Below are positions 1-9,717 of a DNA stretch of 64,000 nucleotides, in pieces. The notes under the pieces are model-generated. The model was not told the DNA's origin, searched no databases, and was given only the letters and a program-made list of their open reading frames with translations. Within the stretch, counting starts at the first letter, position 1. The number at the start of each line of letters is the position of its first letter. Origin of the DNA: Bordetella sp. FB-8 (GTDB lineage: Bacteria > Pseudomonadota > Gammaproteobacteria > Burkholderiales > Burkholderiaceae_B); contig NZ_KB907784.1 of assembly GCF_000382185.1 (NCBI RefSeq), forward strand, positions 3,178,633-3,242,632. The letters are read 5' to 3'. Both the position numbers and the translations under genes were made by a program.

Positions 1-1
1 T

Positions 2-1438
2 GCGGCGTCGCTGCGTGCAACGGTGTACTCCCCCGTGTATTACGGCAATATCGCCGGCCAGAGCATCGGTCTGCTGCGCAAGGACGGGAACCACGCCGAG
101 ATCCGGCTCAATACCCAGCCCGGCCAGCCGCGCCAGCGTTTCTCGCTCGACGGCATTACCGGCACGCCGACGCGAATTTTTTCCGATACCAAGGTCTTCG
201 ATCCACGCACCCGCCTCTGGTTCAAGCTCGCAAGCCATGCCGACGGCCCGGTCTGGACGCCGGTGTACATCGATTTCGACAAACACGACCTGGTGATGAC
301 GCTCGCTCGGCGTGTCCTGTCCAAGACGGGCGAGTTTGAAGGCGTCGTCGCGACGGATGTGTTCCTGCATGCGTTGCAGCGTTTCGTGGATCGGCTGCCC
401 TTGATTCGTGGCGGACAGATATTCATCCTGGAACCGAATGGCGCCTTGATCGCCGCGTCGGACACATCCAATGTCCGGCTCGATTCAAATGGCGGACTTG
501 AGCGCGTTTACGCCGGCACAAGCGGTGATCCGATGTTCGAGGCCGTCTATGCGAAACTGCGGCCGATCTTTGCGCAGTCTGGCGCGCCCACGGGTACGGC
601 CCTGGCAAGCGATGCGCACGACGGGAAAATTCAGATCGCGTATACGCACATCCTGGACAAGGGCGGCCTGAACTGGATCGCCGTGGTGGCGATTCCCGAG
701 GAAAACATGCTCGCTGCCGTTCGCCGGAACGTGATCTTGGTGCTTGCGCTGGGCATGCTTGCGCTGGGCCTTGCGCTGGCCATGGGCCTGTACCTATTCA
801 ACGGAATCGCCAAGGACATGCGCAAGCTCGCTCATGCGGTACGCCAGGTAGGCCAGGGAGAAATCAATGCGCGGATCCACGTCGACCGCAACGACGAGAT
901 CGGTGAATTGGCGCATAACTTCGACCATATGCGTGACAGCCTGTTTACCGATAAGCTCACCGGCTGCGCGAACCGCGACGCCTTGCAGCATATCCTCGCC
1001 ATGTTCATGCGCAAGGCCGAGGACGGGCGTTCTGCGCGGCCTTTCGCCTTGTTTTTCATCGATCTGAACCGCTTCAAGCCGCTCAATGATCGATGGGGCC
1101 ATGAAAATGGCGATCGCGCCCTGACTGAAGTCACGCAGCGTATCAAGGGCGAGCTGCACAAGCGTAGCGTGCTCGTCCGATGGGGGGGAGACGAGTTCGT
1201 CGCGGTGCTGCCGGACGTGGACGACGATGCGAAGGCAGTCTGCGAGCGCAGGCGCCTGGAATCCGTTCTCGAACCGGCGCTCACCACACTGGAAGACATT
1301 CCGGCAGGCGAGGAAGTATTTATTGGCGCCTCGATCGGATATGCGCTGTATCCGCGCGATGGCGATGATCCGCAGACCTTGCTGCGGCATGCAGATCAGG
1401 AAATGTACCGGCGCAAAAATACCGTTGCGCGCAGCTGA
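2..1438 (+). CDS. Membrane diguanylate cyclase (Cache-HAMP-GGDEF), 5' end cut by window
   Basis: The reading frame is open from the first bases, so the true start lies outside the window. The visible part has a periplasmic Cache-like sensor region, one membrane segment near residues 238-260 (counting from the GTG at 23), a HAMP linker, and a C-terminal GGDEF domain with an intact GGDEF motif near residue 390. The family makes cyclic di-GMP from two GTP. The RxxD inhibitory site normally found just before GGDEF is not visible (the preceding residues read KRSVLVRW), so product inhibition may be absent. The ligand of the sensor region cannot be told from the sequence. Confidence 0.88.
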   Translation, partial: AASLRATVYSPVYYGNIAGQSIGLLRKDGNHAEIRLNTQPGQPRQRFSLDGITGTPTRIFSDTKVFDPRTRLWFKLASHADGPVWTPVYIDFDKHDLVMTLARRVLSKTGEFEGVVATDVFLHALQRFVDRLPLIRGGQIFILEPNGALIAASDTSNVRLDSNGGLERVYAGTSGDPMFEAVYAKLRPIFAQSGAPTGTALASDAHDGKIQIAYTHILDKGGLNWIAVVAIPEENMLAAVRRNVILVLALGMLALGLALAMGLYLFNGIAKDMRKLAHAVRQVGQGEINARIHVDRNDEIGELAHNFDHMRDSLFTDKLTGCANRDALQHILAMFMRKAEDGRSARPFALFFIDLNRFKPLNDRWGHENGDRALTEVTQRIKGELHKRSVLVRWGGDEFVAVLPDVDDDAKAVCERRRLESVLEPALTTLEDIPAGEEVFIGASIGYALYPRDGDDPQTLLRHADQEMYRRKNTVARS

Positions 1439-1482
1439 AATACCCGTATGCCGCAACCGCGGGCGGGCTGACCACAAAAACT

Positions 1483-1968
1483 TCAGCGGCGTTTCATAAA
1501 TGCCGCCAGCGCGACTAGCAGGATGATCGCAAAGAGCGCCATGCTCCATACGACATACTGCACGCCCAACACCGTAACCATGGCGTCTTTGCACATGGCA
1601 TAGATGCCGAATAGCGTGGGGACCGATGCATCCAGTCCCAGCCCGCTGATGAAGCGGTCGGCGAAGGTCTGCGCGCAGGTTTCCAGGTGCGAGGCCACAC
1701 TGTATTGATACCAGCCGGCGACCATGCCGCCGGCAGACAGCAACACGGTCAGCAAGGTGGCCAGCTTGGCAGCCAGGCGGCCGCCGACCAGCCCGAGCAC
1801 GGCCAATAAGCCGATCACCAGGTAGATCAGGCGCTGCAACACGCACCATGCGCAAGGCTGCATGAAGAAGACGTATTGCGACACCAGCGCCACGGCCAGG
1901 GCGCCGAAGGAGAACAGCGCAATCAAGACCAGGGGCAGTCGATTGCGGGAAGACGATATGGCATTCAT
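1483..1968 (-). CDS. dsbB: Disulfide bond formation protein DsbB
   Basis: Inner-membrane quinone reductase of 161 residues that reoxidises periplasmic DsbA. There are four hydrophobic segments. The first periplasmic loop carries the CAWC pair (Cys39, Cys42) and the second carries Cys99 and Cys127, the four redox cysteines expected of DsbB. I start at the ATG whose codon is at 1966-1968 (MNAISSS); the frame stays open upstream but the extra 29 residues do not look like DsbB. No strong ribosome binding site is seen. A MarC-family gene lies upstream on the same strand. Confidence 0.88.
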   Translation of the reverse strand: MNAISSSRNRLPLVLIALFSFGALAVALVSQYVFFMQPCAWCVLQRLIYLVIGLLAVLGLVGGRLAAKLATLLTVLLSAGGMVAGWYQYSVASHLETCAQTFADRFISGLGLDASVPTLFGIYAMCKDAMVTVLGVQYVVWSMALFAIILLVALAAFMKRR

Positions 1969-2014
1969 ATATGGGGGGCTGAGGAAAGTAATGAGTTCGA
2001 GATTTGAATCCGCA

Positions 2015-2740
2015 CTATGAGGCCGAAGATGCGTGCAGGGCCATATGCTGCGCATCCTGAATCAGACCCAGGAACAGATCGTGGGCTCCGTCCCAGCATA
2101 TCTGTACGCCCAGGCACAGCAGCACGAAGGCCGACATGCGCATGAAAATGGCCGTACCGTTGGCGCCCAGCTTGCTCAACAGGGGTTCGCCAAAGCGCAG
2201 GCAAAGAAACAGGACCCAACCCACCGCCAGCAGGCCGGGCAGGGCGCCTGCGTATTGAATCGCGTTCAGCAGCGGCGACGGGTTCTGACCGCGCAGCGAG
2301 GCGCCCACGGTGATGGCCGTAGAAATGCAGCCCGGGCCCACGCAGATGGGAAAGGCCAGCGGATAGAAAGCCCGCGCACGCGCGATTTCGGGAGTGAAGA
2401 CCTCGGCCATCCGGGCCTTGTCTTCGGTGTCGGCATCGGCCGAGTTCACCAGCCGCCAGCCGCTGTAAATAACCAATAGCCCGCCGCCCACGCGAACGGC
2501 GGCCAAAGATATACCGAAAAAGCCGAGCACTACGTTGCCCGCGATGAGCGAGCCGATCATCAGCAGGGTGGCATTGATGCTTACGCGGCGAGCCAGGTCG
2601 ACGCGCGTGGCGTGCGAGGCGCCGTCGGTCAAGGTCAGGAAAATAGGTGCGACAGCAGGTGGGTTCAGAATGGGCAGCAACGTGGCGAAGGCCAGAAAGA
2701 AGCTGCGTCCGAAGGCTGAGGCGTAGTCGTAGAAGGCCAT
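2015..2740 (-). CDS. MarC family integral membrane protein
   Basis: Predicted inner-membrane protein of 241 residues with about six hydrophobic segments. The NPP signature near the N terminus (LLPILNPPAVAPIF) and the PLAFPICVGPGCIS segment fit the MarC/YchE family. The function of this family is not established; the old link to multiple antibiotic resistance was not upheld. The start is taken at MAFYDYA (codon 2738-2740); the open frame continues upstream into glnD sequence without family similarity. It lies between glnD and dsbB on the same strand. Confidence 0.85.
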   Translation of the reverse strand: MAFYDYASAFGRSFFLAFATLLPILNPPAVAPIFLTLTDGASHATRVDLARRVSINATLLMIGSLIAGNVVLGFFGISLAAVRVGGGLLVIYSGWRLVNSADADTEDKARMAEVFTPEIARARAFYPLAFPICVGPGCISTAITVGASLRGQNPSPLLNAIQYAGALPGLLAVGWVLFLCLRFGEPLLSKLGANGTAIFMRMSAFVLLCLGVQICWDGAHDLFLGLIQDAQHMALHASSAS

Positions 2741-2777
2741 GCGGATAGGGGCCGGGAAAGTGTGCGAAGCATTGTAC

Positions 2778-5381
2778 TCACATGGGGCCGGCCAGCGGCG
2801 CGAAGTCTTGCTGCGTTTCTTCGCCGGCCAACGCTTGCAGCACATCGCGTTCGAACTGCATCTGGACGCGCGGCCGATCCAGAGTGGGACCCGAAATGAT
2901 GAAAACGTCTTCCACGCGATCCCCCAGCGTCATGACCTTGGCCATGATCAGACTGATTTCGTTCCGGGAGAAGACCCTGGCCAGCGCGTGAAGCAGCCCG
3001 GGCCGATCGGTGGCCGTTACCATCAAACGCCAGGACTGGCTGCGTTCGTCGGGTTGCAGTTCGGCCTGGGGCACGATGGGGAAGGCCTTGGAGCGGCGCG
3101 ATTGGCGCGTACGCGCGCCGCTGGGCGGCGCCGCGTTGGCATGGGTCAATCTTTCGGCCAGCTCGTGTTCCACCAGGGATGCGAGCGAGCGCAAATCACT
3201 GCCGTTCTCCTGTGGCAGGACGATATAACTGTCCAGCGCCCAGCCATGCCGGGTGGTATGCACGCGCGCATCCTGGATGCTGAGCGACTTGCTGTCGAAA
3301 TACCCGCAGGTATTGACAAAGAGCTGCGGCACATCGCGCGTGTAGACCATGACCTGCAGGCCTTCCGCGTGCTCGGTCGGACGCACGCGCACCACGGGTT
3401 TGCCCGGGGCGCTCTGATAGTAGAGATGACGCGTGTGCCAGGCGATCTCCGAAGGCTCGTGGCGCAAGAAATAAGCCACGTCCAGTTGCTGCCAGAATTG
3501 GTCGCGTTCGGTGTCGGTCAGGCCGGCCAGGCGGGTCAGTCGCGTGGCCTCATCGCGGCGCTGTGACAGGACGGTGCCGGTGTCCACGCGCCTGCCGCCC
3601 AGCCTTTCCAGCGTCAGGCGGTACAGGTCTTCGAGTAGCTTGCCTTTCCAGGCATTCCAGACCTTCGGGCTGGTGCCGCGAATGTCCGCCACCGTCAGAA
3701 GATAGAGTGCGGTCAGGTGCCGCTCGTCGTGCACCTGGCGGGTGAATTCTTCGATGACGGCCGGGTCAGATAGGTCGCGCTTTTGCGCCACGGCCGACAT
3801 CAACAGATGGTTGCGCACCAGGAATTCGACCAGTTCGGCGTCCTCGGCAGACAGTCCGTGCTGCTTGGCGAAGCGGCGCACCTCGACGGCGCCCAGCTGG
3901 GAATGATCACCGCCTCGGCCTTTGGCGATGTCGTGAAACAGTGCGGCTACGTAGAGCAGCCAATGCTTTTCCAGTCCGGCGACCAACTGGCTGGCAAGCG
4001 GGTATTCCTGCGCGTGCTCGGGCATGGTGAAGCGGCGCACGTTGCGCAGCACCTGCAACGTATGCTGATCTACCGTGTAGACATGGAACAGGTCATGCTG
4101 CATCTGGCCCACAATGCGCTTGAACACGGGAAGATAGCGGGGCAGCACGCCAAGCATGGCCATGCGACGCAGTTCGTGCACGATGCCTTGAGGCTGCTGC
4201 AGGATTTCCAGGAACAGGCGATGGTTGGCCGGATCTTTGCGAAAGTCCGCGTCGATGCGGCCGCGCGCGTGCCAGATGGCCCGCATGGTGCGCGCCGACA
4301 TGCCGGTCAGCGTGAGGTGCTGCTGCATGACCAGAAAGGCGCGCAGCATGAGGCTGGGATTGCGCTCGAAGGCATCGTCGCTGACGATGTCCAAGCGCTC
4401 GTGCAATTGGCGAAAATCGGTGTCGATGACAATCGCTTCGCTGTCGGGCCGCGGGAAGAGGCGCTCTTCAATGTTCTGCACCAGGATTACGTTCAGCTGT
4501 GTCACCTGGCCCGCGGCGCGGTAGTAGCGCTGCATGAGTAGTTCGCTGGCGCGGCGGGTGGCCGTGTCTGCGATGCCGTATACCTGCGCCAAGCCCGGCT
4601 GCAGGTCGAACAGCAGCCTGTCCTCGCGGCGGCTGGCAAGTAGGTGCAGCTCGATGCGCAGGCGCTTGAGCGCCTGCTCGGCGCTGCGCAGCGTGCGCGC
4701 CTCGGTCGGCGTGAGAAGGCCTGCCTGGGCGATCTGGCCCCAGCCACGGCCGAAGTTGGCGGCGCGCGCCATCCATAGAATCACCTGCAGATCGCGCAAG
4801 CCGCCAGGCGATTCCTTGCAGTTCGGTTCCAGCGCGTAGGGCGTTTCCTGATGGCGGGCATGGCGTTGCTGCAATTCGACCCGCTTGGCCAGGAAAAAAG
4901 TACGTGCATCCAGGCAATCGGCCATGGCCGATCCGAAACGCCTGAAAAGACTGCGGCTGCCAGCCAGCCAGCGCGACTCGAGAAGCGCAGTTTCCACGGT
5001 GATGTCGGCCTGAGCCTCGCGTTCACAGTCCTCAATGGTGCGCACGCTGTGGCCGGGTTCCAGGCCGAGGTCCCAGAGCGATGCGACGAGTCCTTCGACG
5101 GCGGCTTCGTCGGCGGATGAGGGCGCCTGCGGCAGCAGGATGAGCAAGTCGACATCGGAGTGCGGATAGAGTTCGCCGCGGCCATATCCGCCTACGGCAG
5201 CCAGGGCAGCCCCTGCAGGCAATGGGCGCAGCGTCAGCAGGTCGCGCAGGGCCTGGTCGACGGCGCGGCGCAGGTCAGCCAGCAGCGTGTCGGCGCGGCC
5301 GTGGTCGCGGAATCGGGCAATGGCGGCGGCGCGCGCCGCCTGTACCTGGGACTTGATCTGGGCAAGCTCGGTGAAGCTCAT
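2778..5381 (-). CDS. glnD: [Protein-PII] uridylyltransferase / uridylyl-removing enzyme GlnD
   Basis: Cytoplasmic nitrogen sensor that uridylylates PII proteins when glutamine is low and removes UMP when it is high. The 867 residues are close to the usual length. Domains in order: nucleotidyltransferase with GGYGRGELYPHSDVD at residues 64-78, a central HD phosphohydrolase domain with FHDIAKGRGGDHS near residue 460, and two C-terminal ACT domains, the last beginning near SWRLMVTATDRPGLLH. All key motifs are intact. It is 19 bases downstream of map and probably co-transcribed with it. Confidence 0.96.
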   Translation of the reverse strand: MSFTELAQIKSQVQAARAAAIARFRDHGRADTLLADLRRAVDQALRDLLTLRPLPAGAALAAVGGYGRGELYPHSDVDLLILLPQAPSSADEAAVEGLVASLWDLGLEPGHSVRTIEDCEREAQADITVETALLESRWLAGSRSLFRRFGSAMADCLDARTFFLAKRVELQQRHARHQETPYALEPNCKESPGGLRDLQVILWMARAANFGRGWGQIAQAGLLTPTEARTLRSAEQALKRLRIELHLLASRREDRLLFDLQPGLAQVYGIADTATRRASELLMQRYYRAAGQVTQLNVILVQNIEERLFPRPDSEAIVIDTDFRQLHERLDIVSDDAFERNPSLMLRAFLVMQQHLTLTGMSARTMRAIWHARGRIDADFRKDPANHRLFLEILQQPQGIVHELRRMAMLGVLPRYLPVFKRIVGQMQHDLFHVYTVDQHTLQVLRNVRRFTMPEHAQEYPLASQLVAGLEKHWLLYVAALFHDIAKGRGGDHSQLGAVEVRRFAKQHGLSAEDAELVEFLVRNHLLMSAVAQKRDLSDPAVIEEFTRQVHDERHLTALYLLTVADIRGTSPKVWNAWKGKLLEDLYRLTLERLGGRRVDTGTVLSQRRDEATRLTRLAGLTDTERDQFWQQLDVAYFLRHEPSEIAWHTRHLYYQSAPGKPVVRVRPTEHAEGLQVMVYTRDVPQLFVNTCGYFDSKSLSIQDARVHTTRHGWALDSYIVLPQENGSDLRSLASLVEHELAERLTHANAAPPSGARTRQSRRSKAFPIVPQAELQPDERSQSWRLMVTATDRPGLLHALARVFSRNEISLIMAKVMTLGDRVEDVFIISGPTLDRPRVQMQFERDVLQALAGEETQQDFAPLAGPM

Positions 5382-5400
5382 GCGAACGGCGGGGGCGGAA

Positions 5401-6231
5401 TCAGGCGAGGGCGGGAACGGCCAGAGGCTCGGTGATGAAGGCCGGAGGCTGCGGCACGCCGGGCGAGACGGTCAGCACTTCGTAGCCAGTCTCGGTCACC
5501 AGGACGGAGTGTTCCCATTGCGCCGACAGGCTGTGATCACGCGTGACCACCGTCCAGCCGTCGGACAGGTTGCGAATTTCCTTGCGGCCGGCGTTGACCA
5601 TGGGTTCAATGGTGAAGATCATGCCCGGCACCAGCTTGATACCCATGCCCGGCTTGCCGTAGTGCAGAATTTGCGGATCCTGGTGAAAGCGCCGGCCCAC
5701 GCCGTGGCCGCAGTATTCGCGCACGATGGAAAAGCCGGCAGCCTCACCGTGTCTCTGGATGGCATGACCGATGTCGCCCAGCGTGGCGCCGGGGCGCACC
5801 TGCTGGATGCCCTTCCACATGCATTCGAAGGTGGTTTCCATCAGACGGCGCGACAGGATCGATTGTTCGCCCACGGCGTACATGCGGCTGGTGTCGCCGA
5901 ACCAGCCATCCTTGATGATGGTGACGTCCAGGTTGATGGAGTCGCCGTTCTTGAGGATTTTGTCGCCCGGAATGCCGTGGCAGATCACATGGTTGACGGA
6001 GGTGCAGATCGCGCCCGGGAAGGGCGGGTAGCCAGGGGGCGCATAGCCCACGGTGGCCGACTTCACCTTGAGTTCGTCGGTGAGGTATTCCATGCACAGG
6101 CGGTCGAGTTCGCCGGTGGTGACGCCCGGTTTGACGAAGGGCGTGAGGTAATCCAGGATGAGTGCGGCGTCCTGGCAGGCGGCGCGCATCTTGGCCAGGT
6201 CGGCCGGGTCGGTGATGAGTTCGATTGCCAT
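5401..6231 (-). CDS. map: Methionine aminopeptidase type I
   Basis: Removes the initiator methionine from nascent proteins. The 276-residue product has the pita-bread fold signature with metal ligands visible in INLDVTIIKDGWFGDTSR, the GHGVGRRFHQDP segment and TIEPMVN. The start is set at MAIELITDPAD (codon 6229-6231) because the further 24 upstream residues of the open frame are not family-like. It is divergent from rpsB, a common neighbour arrangement, so the 262-base gap holds both control regions. Confidence 0.95.
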   Translation of the reverse strand: MAIELITDPADLAKMRAACQDAALILDYLTPFVKPGVTTGELDRLCMEYLTDELKVKSATVGYAPPGYPPFPGAICTSVNHVICHGIPGDKILKNGDSINLDVTIIKDGWFGDTSRMYAVGEQSILSRRLMETTFECMWKGIQQVRPGATLGDIGHAIQRHGEAAGFSIVREYCGHGVGRRFHQDPQILHYGKPGMGIKLVPGMIFTIEPMVNAGRKEIRNLSDGWTVVTRDHSLSAQWEHSVLVTETGYEVLTVSPGVPQPPAFITEPLAVPALA

Positions 6232-6303
6232 GGCGTGTCCAGCTGAATTTTGGCGATTTGTCCCGGTTTTCGGAACGGGGTTTAAGGCCCGTAGGCAATC
6301 CAC

Positions 6304-6333
6304 TTGAGGGATTGCCCTGGAAAATAGTAGAAT
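6304..6333 (+). promoter_or_regulatory. Candidate sigma-70 promoter for rpsB-tsf
   Basis: In the map/rpsB divergent gap, TTGAGG (6304-6309) is followed after 18 bases by TAGAAT (6328-6333). A second possible pairing is TTGCCC (6312-6317) with TATAGG (6334-6339). Either leaves a leader of about 150 bases before rpsB, where S2 autoregulation is known in other bacteria. The leader fold was not worked out. Confidence 0.4.
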
Positions 6334-6493
6334 TATAGGCTTTCCGGCGCATGGCCCAAGGTTTATCCCTCAGATAAAGCCCTAAAGCCTGGCGCCAAAT
6401 CCCGCACCTTGCCAACCAGGGTGCCCGTTGCCGATTCAACAGTAGGCGTATGGGTGCTGGCGAGCGTGCAAGTCCAAACCCTAGGAGAACATT

Positions 6494-7240
6494 ATGTCCC
6501 TTATGCGTGAAATGCTCGAAGCCGGCGTCCACTTTGGTCACCAGACCCGTTACTGGAACCCGAAGATGGCCCCCTACATCTTTGGCAGCCGCAACAAGAT
6601 TCACATCATCAACCTGGAAAAGACGGTTGAGAAGTACCTTGATGCCACCAAGTTCGTGAAGCAGCTGTCTGCCCGAGGCGGCAATGTCCTGTTCGTAGGC
6701 ACCAAGCGCGCCGCGCGCGAATTGGTCGCCTCGGAAGCCGCCCGTGCCGGCATGCCTTACGTCGATGCCCGCTGGCTCGGCGGCATGCTGACCAACTTCA
6801 AGACGGTCAAGGCTTCGATCAAGCGTTTGAAGGACATGGAAGCGATCGTTGCCGAGGGTGGCGCAGAGCGCATGATCAAGAAGGAAGGTCTTCTGTTCCA
6901 GCGCGAACTGGATAAGCTGAACAAGTCGATCGGCGGCATCAAGGACATGACCACGCTGCCCGAAGCCTTGTTCGTGATCGACGTGGGCTATCACAAGATC
7001 GCCGTGGCTGAAGCCCGCACCCTGGGCATCCCGGTCGTGGCCGTGGTCGATACCAACCACGCTCCCGACGGCGTGGATTACATCATCCCCGGCAACGACG
7101 ACTCGGCCAAGGCCATCGCGCTGTACACCAAGGGCATCGCCGATGCGGTCATCGAAGGCCGCCAGCAGAACCTGAGCGGTCTGGTCGAGGAAATCGAAGG
7201 CCAGGAAGAGTTTGTCGAAGTGCAGGACAACCAGGCCTGA
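6494..7240 (+). CDS. rpsB: 30S ribosomal protein S2
   Basis: Structural protein of the small ribosomal subunit, 248 residues. The N terminus [23 protein letters not shown] (split here: [11 protein letters not shown], then [12 protein letters not shown]) and the [14 protein letters not shown] and [13 protein letters not shown] segments are diagnostic of S2. GGAG-type ribosome binding sequence (AGGAGA, 6483-6488) precedes the ATG. It heads the plus-strand block and is followed by tsf as in most bacteria. Confidence 0.98.
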   Translation: MSLMREMLEAGVHFGHQTRYWNPKMAPYIFGSRNKIHIINLEKTVEKYLDATKFVKQLSARGGNVLFVGTKRAARELVASEAARAGMPYVDARWLGGMLTNFKTVKASIKRLKDMEAIVAEGGAERMIKKEGLLFQRELDKLNKSIGGIKDMTTLPEALFVIDVGYHKIAVAEARTLGIPVVAVVDTNHAPDGVDYIIPGNDDSAKAIALYTKGIADAVIEGRQQNLSGLVEEIEGQEEFVEVQDNQA

Positions 7241-7333
7241 GCCTGTCAGGTCCGGCGGCCGGTCCTGAGGGATAGGCCGCCAGGATCTGGCGCCGCGACA
7301 GCCGTTGGCGCTTGACCCCCGAAGTATCATTTC

Positions 7334-7354
7334 TGCCCCGGCCAGACCGGGGCA
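7334..7354 (+). other. Stable hairpin between rpsB and tsf
   Basis: Perfect 8-base stem TGCCCCGG (7334-7341) and CCGGGGCA (7347-7354) with a 5-base loop, ending 24 bases before tsf. The following bases (TGTCTT) are only weakly T-rich, so it could be an attenuator or an mRNA-processing element rather than a full terminator. In other bacteria the rpsB-tsf gap holds a partial terminator that sets their ratio. Confidence 0.5.
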
Positions 7355-7378
7355 TGTCTTACGAAATTTGGAGCAAAC

Positions 7379-8269
7379 ATGGCTGAAATTACCGCTGCCC
7401 TGGTCAAGGAACTGCGCGAAAAGACCGACGCGCCCATGATGGAATGCAAGAAGGCCCTGACCGAGGCCGCCGGCGACCTGGCCAAGGCTGAAGAGATCCT
7501 GCGCGTCAAACTGGGCAACAAGGCCAGCAAGGCCGCCACCCGTGTGACCGCCGAGGGCCTGATCGGTCTGTACATTTCGGCCGACGCCAAGCAGGGCGCC
7601 GTGATCGAAGTCAATTGCGAAACCGACTTCGTCGCCAAGAACGACGATTTCGTTGCTTTCGTCAACGGCCTGGCCAAGCTGGTCGCCGAGCGCAACCCTG
7701 CCGATGTGGCCGCCTTGTCGGCCTTGCCGTATGTGGGACCCGCTGGCGAAGGTACGGTCGAGTCGACCCGCACCGCCCTGATCGGCAAGATCGGCGAAAA
7801 CTTGAGCATCCGCCGCTTCGAACGCATCCAGACGCCCGACGCGCTGGCCAGCTATGTGCACAGCGGCCGCATTGGCGTGTTGGTCGAGTTCGCCGGCGAC
7901 AATGAAGTGGGCAAGGACCTGGCCATGCACATTGCCGCCACCAAGCCCAAGGCCCTGAATGCCGACGGCGTGCCCGCCGCCGACATCGCCACCGAACGTT
8001 CGGTCGCCGAAGCCAAGGCCGCCGAGTCGGGAAAACCTGCCGATATCGTCGCTAAGATGGTCGACGGATCGATCGCCAAATTCCTGAAGGAAGTCACGCT
8101 GCTGTCGCAGCCCTTCGTCAAGAACGACAAGCAGACCGTCGAACAGATGCTCAAGGAAAAGAAGGCATCGATCAGCAAGTTCGTGCTGTTCGTGGTGGGC
8201 GAGGGCATCGAGAAGAAGGTCACCGACTTCGCTGCCGAAGTGGCCGCCGCCGCTGCCGGGCAAGCCTGA
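7379..8269 (+). CDS. tsf: Elongation factor Ts
   Basis: Guanine nucleotide exchange factor for EF-Tu, 296 residues, close to family length. The N-terminal signature [19 protein letters not shown] segment ([18 protein letters not shown], residues about 13-30) and [22 protein letters not shown] are typical of EF-Ts. TGGAGC precedes the ATG. It is the second gene after rpsB and is followed by a strong hairpin terminator. Confidence 0.98.
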   Translation: MAEITAALVKELREKTDAPMMECKKALTEAAGDLAKAEEILRVKLGNKASKAATRVTAEGLIGLYISADAKQGAVIEVNCETDFVAKNDDFVAFVNGLAKLVAERNPADVAALSALPYVGPAGEGTVESTRTALIGKIGENLSIRRFERIQTPDALASYVHSGRIGVLVEFAGDNEVGKDLAMHIAATKPKALNADGVPAADIATERSVAEAKAAESGKPADIVAKMVDGSIAKFLKEVTLLSQPFVKNDKQTVEQMLKEKKASISKFVLFVVGEGIEKKVTDFAAEVAAAAAGQA

Positions 8270-8284
8270 TAAACGGCATTACCG

Positions 8285-8346
8285 CGGGCCGGCGCGGGGG
8301 CGCCAGGGGCTTGTGGCCCGGTGCCCCGCTCCGGCCCGTTTCTTGT
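8285..8346 (+). terminator. Rho-independent terminator after tsf
   Basis: CGGGCCGG (8285-8292) pairs perfectly with CCGGCCCG (8331-8338), with further GC pairing inside (CGGGG with CCCCG), and is followed by TTTCTTGTCTT. It begins 16 bases after the tsf stop, and pyrH starts 39 bases beyond the T-rich tail, so pyrH may have its own promoter or depend on read-through. Confidence 0.6.
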
Positions 8347-8384
8347 CTTACACTTTCGTCGGAACCGTTCCCAGGGGCATGCCT

Positions 8385-9104
8385 ATGACCAGCAGCAGAT
8401 CGTACAACCGGGTTCTCCTCAAGCTTTCCGGCGAAGCCCTGATGGGCGAGGATGCCTTCGGCATCAACCGTAGCACCATCGTGCGCATGACCCAGGAAAT
8501 CGCCGAGGTCGCATCCACCGGGATCGAACTGGCCATCGTTATCGGCGGGGGCAACATCTTCCGCGGTGTTGCCCCGGGCGCGCAGGGCATGGATCGCGCC
8601 ACCGCAGACTACATGGGCATGATGGCCACCATCATGAACTCGCTGGCTTTGCAGGATGCGCTCAAGCATCAGGGCGTGGATGCACGCGTACAATCAGCCC
8701 TGAACATCGAGCAGGTGGTCGAACCCTATATCCGTCCCAAGGCGCTGCGCTATCTCGAGGAAGGCAAGGTCGTGATCTTCGCGGCCGGCACGGGCAACCC
8801 CTTTTTCACCACCGATACCGCGGCGGCGCTGCGCGGCGCCGAGATCGGCGCAGAGATCGTGCTCAAGGCTACCAAGGTCGATGGCATCTACAGCGCCGAT
8901 CCGAACAAGGATCCGACCGCCACGCGCTATACACGCATCAGCTTCGACGAAGCCATCGTGCGCCGCCTCGAAGTGATGGATGCCACCGCGTTTGCGCTGT
9001 GTCGCGACCAGAAACTTCCCATCAAGGTGTTTTCGATCAACAAGCCGGGCGCGCTCAATCGGGTCGTGGCCGGTGAGGACGAAGGCACGCTGGTACACGT
9101 ATAA
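8385..9104 (+). CDS. pyrH: UMP kinase
   Basis: Phosphorylates UMP to UDP in pyrimidine nucleotide synthesis; 239 residues, the standard length for bacterial hexameric UMP kinase. Seen: [10 protein letters not shown] near the N terminus, [11 protein letters not shown] (phosphate binding), and [16 protein letters not shown] choose the ATG at 8385 (MTSSRSYNR) because AGGGGC lies 6 bases before it; an ATG two codons earlier (8379) is possible. The frr gene follows after 14 bases. Confidence 0.96.
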   Translation: MTSSRSYNRVLLKLSGEALMGEDAFGINRSTIVRMTQEIAEVASTGIELAIVIGGGNIFRGVAPGAQGMDRATADYMGMMATIMNSLALQDALKHQGVDARVQSALNIEQVVEPYIRPKALRYLEEGKVVIFAAGTGNPFFTTDTAAALRGAEIGAEIVLKATKVDGIYSADPNKDPTATRYTRISFDEAIVRRLEVMDATAFALCRDQKLPIKVFSINKPGALNRVVAGEDEGTLVHV

Positions 9105-9118
9105 AAGAAGGAAACTCC

Positions 9119-9679
9119 ATGAGCGTTGCAGACATTCGCAAATCCGCCGACAGCCGGATGACCAAGTCGCTGGAAACCCTCAAGTCCAACCTGGCCAAGC
9201 TGCGCACCGGCCGCGCACACCCCAGCATCCTGGATCACGTGCAGGTCGAGTACTACGGCTCGCCGGTACCGGTGGGCCAGGTGGCCAACCTGACCTTGGT
9301 CGATGCCCGCACGATCAGCGTGCAGCCTTATGAAAAGCCCATGCTGCAGCCCATCGAAAAGGCCATACGTGAATCCGACCTGGGCCTGAACCCCATGGCT
9401 TTGGGCGACACCATCCGCGTTCCCATGCCCGCGCTGACCGAAGAGCGCCGCCGGGACCTGAGCAAGGTGGCGCGCAGCGAAGGCGAGGACGCCAAGGTTG
9501 CCGTGCGTAATCTGCGCCGCGAGGCCAACGACAGCTTGAAGAAGCTGGTCAAGGACAAGACGATTTCCGAAGACGATGAGCGCCGCGCACAAGACGATGT
9601 GCAGAAAATGACCGATCGCTTCGTGGCCGATATCGACAAGCTGGTCACGCAGAAAGAAGCCGAAATCATGACGGTGTAA
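9119..9679 (+). CDS. frr: Ribosome recycling factor
   Basis: Splits post-termination ribosomes together with EF-G. The 186-residue length is standard. [17 protein letters not shown] sequence ([21 protein letters not shown] near residues 30-50) and [13 protein letters not shown] are hallmarks. AAGGAAA precedes the ATG. It sits 14 bases after pyrH and 38 bases before uppS, the classical pyrH-frr-uppS order. Confidence 0.97.
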   Translation: MSVADIRKSADSRMTKSLETLKSNLAKLRTGRAHPSILDHVQVEYYGSPVPVGQVANLTLVDARTISVQPYEKPMLQPIEKAIRESDLGLNPMALGDTIRVPMPALTEERRRDLSKVARSEGEDAKVAVRNLRREANDSLKKLVKDKTISEDDERRAQDDVQKMTDRFVADIDKLVTQKEAEIMTV

Positions 9680-9717
9680 GCGGCGTCTGCCGCGACGCCG
9701 GCGTGCCCTGATACACC

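Noticed and set aside
5744..8263. 839-codon minus-strand open frame opposite map, rpsB and tsf
   Set aside because: It lies antisense to three clear genes; its Gly/His/Gln-rich sequence shows no domain and its length follows from GC-rich codon bias. The 708-codon frame opposite bamA (14142-16268) is rejected for the same reason.
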